DNA of 33,950 bases, taken from NCBI GenBank assembly GCA_903834185.1, contig CAILHX010000016.1, positions 1 to 33,950 of the forward strand, in the 5' to 3' direction. Below, piece by piece: positions 31,617-33,950 of this stretch. The notes below the pieces were generated by a model. That model did not search any database. It was not told where the DNA came from and was given only the letters and a program-made list of their open reading frames with translations. The translations under genes and the position numbers were made by a program. How positions within the stretch are numbered: position 1 is the first letter of the stretch; every line of letters starts with the position of its first letter. The stretch comes from an uncultured Methylophilaceae bacterium. GTDB taxonomy: Bacteria > Pseudomonadota > Gammaproteobacteria > Burkholderiales > Methylophilaceae.

Positions 31617-32309
31617 TTAAACCAGGCTAGCCTGGTCGATACGAACGCCCACACCCATGGTGCTGGAGATCGTCAATTTCTTTAAATAGACGCCCTTACT
31701 CGAAGCAGGCTTGGATTTATTCAAGGCCTCGACCAGCGCCAGCAGGTTGCCCTTTAGTGCGTCCACCTCGAAAGATGCGCGACCTATGGTGCAGTGCACG
31801 ATGCCCGCCTTGTCGGTACGATATTGCACCTGTCCGGCCTTGGCGTTCTTCACAGCCTCTGCCACATTAGGCGTTACAGTACCCACCTTGGGGTTAGGCA
31901 TCAAACCACGCGGACCCAAAATCTGACCCAGACCACCCACGATACGCATCGCGTCCGGTGTAGCGATCACAACATCGAAATCCATCATGCCGCCTTTGAT
32001 CTGCTCTGCCAGGTCTTCAAAACCGACGATGTCAGCACCGGCAGCCTTGGCTGCTTCCGCATTCGCGCCTTGTGCGAATACAGCAATACGCGAGGTTTTA
32101 CCTGTACCGTGCGGCAGCACCAGTGCGCCGCGCACCAACTGGTCGGACTTGCGTGCATCAATGCCGAGATTAACAACCACATCCACCGACTCGTCGAATT
32201 TGGCAGTCGCTGTTTCCTTGACCAGACCCAGCGCATCCGCCACAGCGTATGCCTTTTCACGGTCAACCTTGCCCATCAGGGCTTGCATGCGTTTAGATAT
32301 CTTAGCCAT
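31617..32309 (-). CDS. rplA: 50S ribosomal protein L1
   Basis: A 230-residue two-domain L1, which forms the mobile L1 stalk at the E site and in bacteria represses its own rplKA mRNA. Recognisable parts: [49 protein letters not shown], and [18 protein letters not shown]. The length is normal. It starts directly after the rplK stop codon. The last codons contain a perfect 16-base palindrome (31621-31636). Confidence 0.99.
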   Translation of the reverse strand: MAKISKRMQALMGKVDREKAYAVADALGLVKETATAKFDESVDVVVNLGIDARKSDQLVRGALVLPHGTGKTSRIAVFAQGANAEAAKAAGADIVGFEDLAEQIKGGMMDFDVVIATPDAMRIVGGLGQILGPRGLMPNPKVGTVTPNVAEAVKNAKAGQVQYRTDKAGIVHCTIGRASFEVDALKGNLLALVEALNKSKPASSKGVYLKKLTISSTMGVGVRIDQASLV

Positions 32310-32741
32310 TTATACGCCCTCCACTTCAATGCCCATGCTGCGCGCACTACCGGCAATGGTACGTACCGCTGCATCCATATCCGACGCCGTCAAGTCAGGC
32401 ATCTTGGTGGTTGCAATAGCCTCAGCTTGCGCACGTGTGATCTTGCCTACCTTGTCGGTATGCGGACGGGCAGAGCCCTTGTCCAGCTTGGCAGCCTTTT
32501 TGATCAACACCGTTGCAGGCGGCGTTTTCATAATGAAAGTGAAACTCTTGTCAGCGAAAGCGGTAATCACCACCGGCACTGGCAAACCTGGCTCCATGCT
32601 TTGTGTAGCTGCATTGAAAGCCTTGCAGAATTCCATAATGTTCAAACCGCGCTGACCCAAAGCAGGGCCGACTGGCGGGCTAGGATTGGCTTTACCTGCA
32701 GGAATCTGCAGTTTGATATAGCCGATAATCTTCTTTGCCAT
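32310..32741 (-). CDS. rplK: 50S ribosomal protein L11
   Basis: A 143-residue L11 of the GTPase-associated centre, also needed for RelA activation during amino acid starvation. It begins [43 protein letters not shown] and has [11 protein letters not shown] and [33 protein letters not shown]. Two ATG codons are adjacent; the second (32741) has the better spacing from AAGGAG. The 116-base spacer after nusG probably carries the L1 control site, but I cannot place it with confidence. Confidence 0.99.
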   Translation of the reverse strand: MAKKIIGYIKLQIPAGKANPSPPVGPALGQRGLNIMEFCKAFNAATQSMEPGLPVPVVITAFADKSFTFIMKTPPATVLIKKAAKLDKGSARPHTDKVGKITRAQAEAIATTKMPDLTASDMDAAVRTIAGSARSMGIEVEGV

Positions 32742-32744
32742 CAT

Positions 32745-32857
32745 TTACTCCTTAATGTGGGTACAAGCGCCATGTACAATGGCTCCCCGTTGAAACGCTG
32801 CTTAACCACGCAGCACCTTTACTACAAAATTCCGTACTACTAAATCCTGAAAAACGC
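32745..32857 (-). other. nusG-rplK spacer, rplK leader
   Basis: This 113-base spacer has two small hairpins on the minus strand: GCTGC/GCAGC (around 32797-32814) and GCCA/TGGC with a 7-base loop (around 32770-32784). The latter sits close to the AAGGAG of rplK. L1 binds such a leader in other bacteria. I find no good sigma70 promoter, so rplKA may be transcribed from the upstream secE-nusG unit. Confidence 0.35.
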
Positions 32858-33391
32858 TTACGCTTTCTCTACCTGACTGAAGTCCAACTCCACCGGCGTT
32901 GCGCGACCAAAAATGGTCACTGACACACGCATCTTGCTCTTTTCGTAATTGACGTCTTCCACAGTGCCATTGAAGTCGGTAAAAGGGCCTTCTTTGACCC
33001 GCACCATTTCGCCATTCTCGAACAGCACTTTCGGCCTGGGCTTTTCAACCCCATCCTGCATCTGCTGCATGATGTCTGCCACTTCCTTATCGGTGATCGG
33101 CGTAGGCTTCAGCGCAGTACCGCCGACAAAACCTGTGACGCGTGGCGTGTTTTTCACCAGATGCCAGGTATCGTCATTCATTTCCATCTGAACCAGCACG
33201 TAGCCAGGGAAGAATTTGCGCTCAGAAATCGCTTTCTGCCCGCTCTTCATTTCAATGACCTCTTCTACCGGCACCAGAATATCGCCGAAGAAATCCTGCA
33301 TACCTGCACGGCTGATGCGCTCCAGCAAACCACGCTGCACTGATTTTTCAAAACCAGAATAAGCATGTACGACATACCAACGCTTAGCCAT
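32858..33391 (-). CDS. nusG: Transcription termination/antitermination factor NusG
   Basis: A 177-residue elongation factor that binds the RNA polymerase clamp through its N-terminal NGN domain ([22 protein letters not shown], with [32 protein letters not shown]) and binds Rho or S10 through its C-terminal KOW domain ([24 protein letters not shown], about 120-145). It overlaps the secE stop codon by one base (TAATG). Co-occurrence with secE is nearly universal. Confidence 0.99.
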   Translation of the reverse strand: MAKRWYVVHAYSGFEKSVQRGLLERISRAGMQDFFGDILVPVEEVIEMKSGQKAISERKFFPGYVLVQMEMNDDTWHLVKNTPRVTGFVGGTALKPTPITDKEVADIMQQMQDGVEKPRPKVLFENGEMVRVKEGPFTDFNGTVEDVNYEKSKMRVSVTIFGRATPVELDFSQVEKA

Positions 33392-33741
33392 TACTCACCC
33401 CGTCCCATCACCATTCGCACCAGCGACAATAGCGTTATGTCCACTATCCACATAAAAATCGCCATCACGATCACCAGCAACACCACTACACCTGTGGTCT
33501 GTATTGTCTCCTTGCGGCTTGGCCATACCACTCTGCGAGCTTCTGCAATCGCTTCTTTGCTAAAAGCGAATACATCCCGCCCCATGGTAGTAGTCCACAT
33601 TACCGCCATGGCCGCAACGATGCCGCCCATAACCGATAACGCCCGCACTACGGCAGGGCTGTTGTCACCCAGTATGTAATACCCGGCAATACCACCAGCA
33701 ATCAACGCAATAGCCAGCAACAACCTTAATTTGTCTATCAT
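33391..33741 (-). CDS. secE: Protein translocase subunit SecE
   Basis: A 116-residue inner-membrane protein with three predicted membrane helices (about 7-24, 37-50 and 84-107), the three-helix form also found in E. coli. The conserved amphipathic and hinge region is [24 protein letters not shown] (about 60-83), followed by the essential last membrane helix. It clamps the SecY halves together. It follows tRNA-Trp by 29 bases, so processing of the tRNA would generate the 5' end of the secE mRNA. Confidence 0.97.
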   Translation of the reverse strand: MIDKLRLLLAIALIAGGIAGYYILGDNSPAVVRALSVMGGIVAAMAVMWTTTMGRDVFAFSKEAIAEARRVVWPSRKETIQTTGVVVLLVIVMAIFMWIVDITLLSLVRMVMGRGE

Positions 33742-33770
33742 TTAACCTATCAGTCGTGCTTTAGTTAAAG

Positions 33771-33846
33771 TGGCAGGCCAGGAGGGCCTCGAACCCCCAA
33801 CCTTCGGTTTTGGAGACCGACACTCTGCCAATTGAGCTACTGGCCT
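33771..33846 (-). tRNA. tRNA-Trp (anticodon CCA)
   Basis: The minus strand gives a full cloverleaf of 76 bases. The acceptor stem is AGGCCAG/CTGGCCT, the anticodon stem TCGGT/ACCGA with loop CTCCAAA (anticodon CCA), and the T stem GGGGG/CCCTC with a TTCGAGG loop. The discriminator is G, and the CCA end is encoded (33771-33773). It lies between a tuf gene and secE, a conserved proteobacterial arrangement. Confidence 0.97.
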
Positions 33847-33850
33847 ATAT

Positions 33851-33922
33851 CTAGTCATTAGTTATCAGCCGTTAGTTATTAGTTGAACCGTTTTTACTAA
33901 CAACTTACGTCTAACGACTGAA
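33851..33922. repeat. AT-rich inverted and direct repeats in the tuf-tRNA-Trp spacer
   Basis: TCAGCCGTTAG (about 33867-33877) and CTAACGACTGA (about 33911-33921) are an 11-base inverted repeat with one mismatch (G-U in RNA). Between them are variants of the unit TTAGTTATTAGTT and its complement ACTAACAACTT. TCATTAGTTATCAG just left of it repeats the same unit. The stretch could fold into one long hairpin in the tuf-tRNA transcript. Confidence 0.55.
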
Positions 33923-33926
33923 TTTC

Positions 33927-33950
33927 TTACTCGATCACCTTGGCCACGAC
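33927..33950 (-). CDS. tuf: Second elongation factor Tu gene, C-terminal codons only
   Basis: The last 24 bases of the window, read on the minus strand, encode VVAKVIE followed by TAA, the exact C-terminus of the EF-Tu gene at 17359-18549. The identical run is 26 bases up to the window edge (17357-17382 against 33925-33950). It is therefore the 3' end of a second tuf copy, in the classic position upstream of tRNA-Trp-secE-nusG. The rest of the gene is outside the window. Confidence 0.85.
   Translation of the reverse strand, partial: VVAKVIE

Overview
The window is the large transcription/translation gene cluster of a proteobacterium, almost certainly a betaproteobacterium. The evidence is the unbroken order tuf - tRNA-Trp - secE - nusG - rplKAJL - rpoBC - rpsLG - fusA - tuf - rpsJ - S10 genes - spc genes - alpha operon - rplQ, together with RpoB (about 1387 aa) and RpoC (1417 aa) of proteobacterial size. 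By eye the GC content is close to one half, which would fit a Nitrosomonadales/Gallionellaceae-like lineage, but the genus is not established.

Layout: nearly everything lies on the minus strand, so the operons read from the right edge to the left. At the far right are the last codons of a second tuf gene, a short repeat-bearing spacer, tRNA-Trp(CCA), secE and nusG. Next come rplK-rplA, a 290-base L10 leader, rplJ-rplL, a heavily folded 214-base rplL-rpoB spacer, rpoB and rpoC. A near-consensus promoter overlapping the rpoC stop codon starts the str genes (rpsL, rpsG, fusA, tuf), which end in a strong terminator. rpsJ follows; a second strong promoter sits between rpsJ and rplC and drives the rest of the S10 set. 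A third candidate promoter sits between rpsQ and rplN (spc set through rpmJ), and a fourth overlaps the rpmJ stop codon (alpha operon: rpsM, rpsK, rpsD, rpoA, rplQ). The cluster closes with a strong bidirectional terminator at about 3117-3159. Left of it are a small plus-strand glutaredoxin-like gene and a divergent two-gene minus-strand operon, a CorA-type Mg2+ transporter carrying an MgtE-like N-terminal domain followed by an MscS-type channel. The first 156 bases are unassigned.

The genes supply the ribosome (about 30 r-proteins), RNA polymerase core subunits alpha, beta and beta', elongation factors EF-Tu and EF-G, initiation factor IF-1, the elongation/antitermination factor NusG and the SecY/SecE translocon core. 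The four r-protein promoters found here have GC-rich stretches just after the -10 element, as expected for stringent control.

This is mainly a conserved housekeeping region and I found no novel defence, mobile or biosynthetic system in it. The points of real interest are regulatory architecture (promoter and terminator positions, structured leaders), an unusual Lys/Ala-rich extension on S17, and the MgtE_N-CorA domain fusion.
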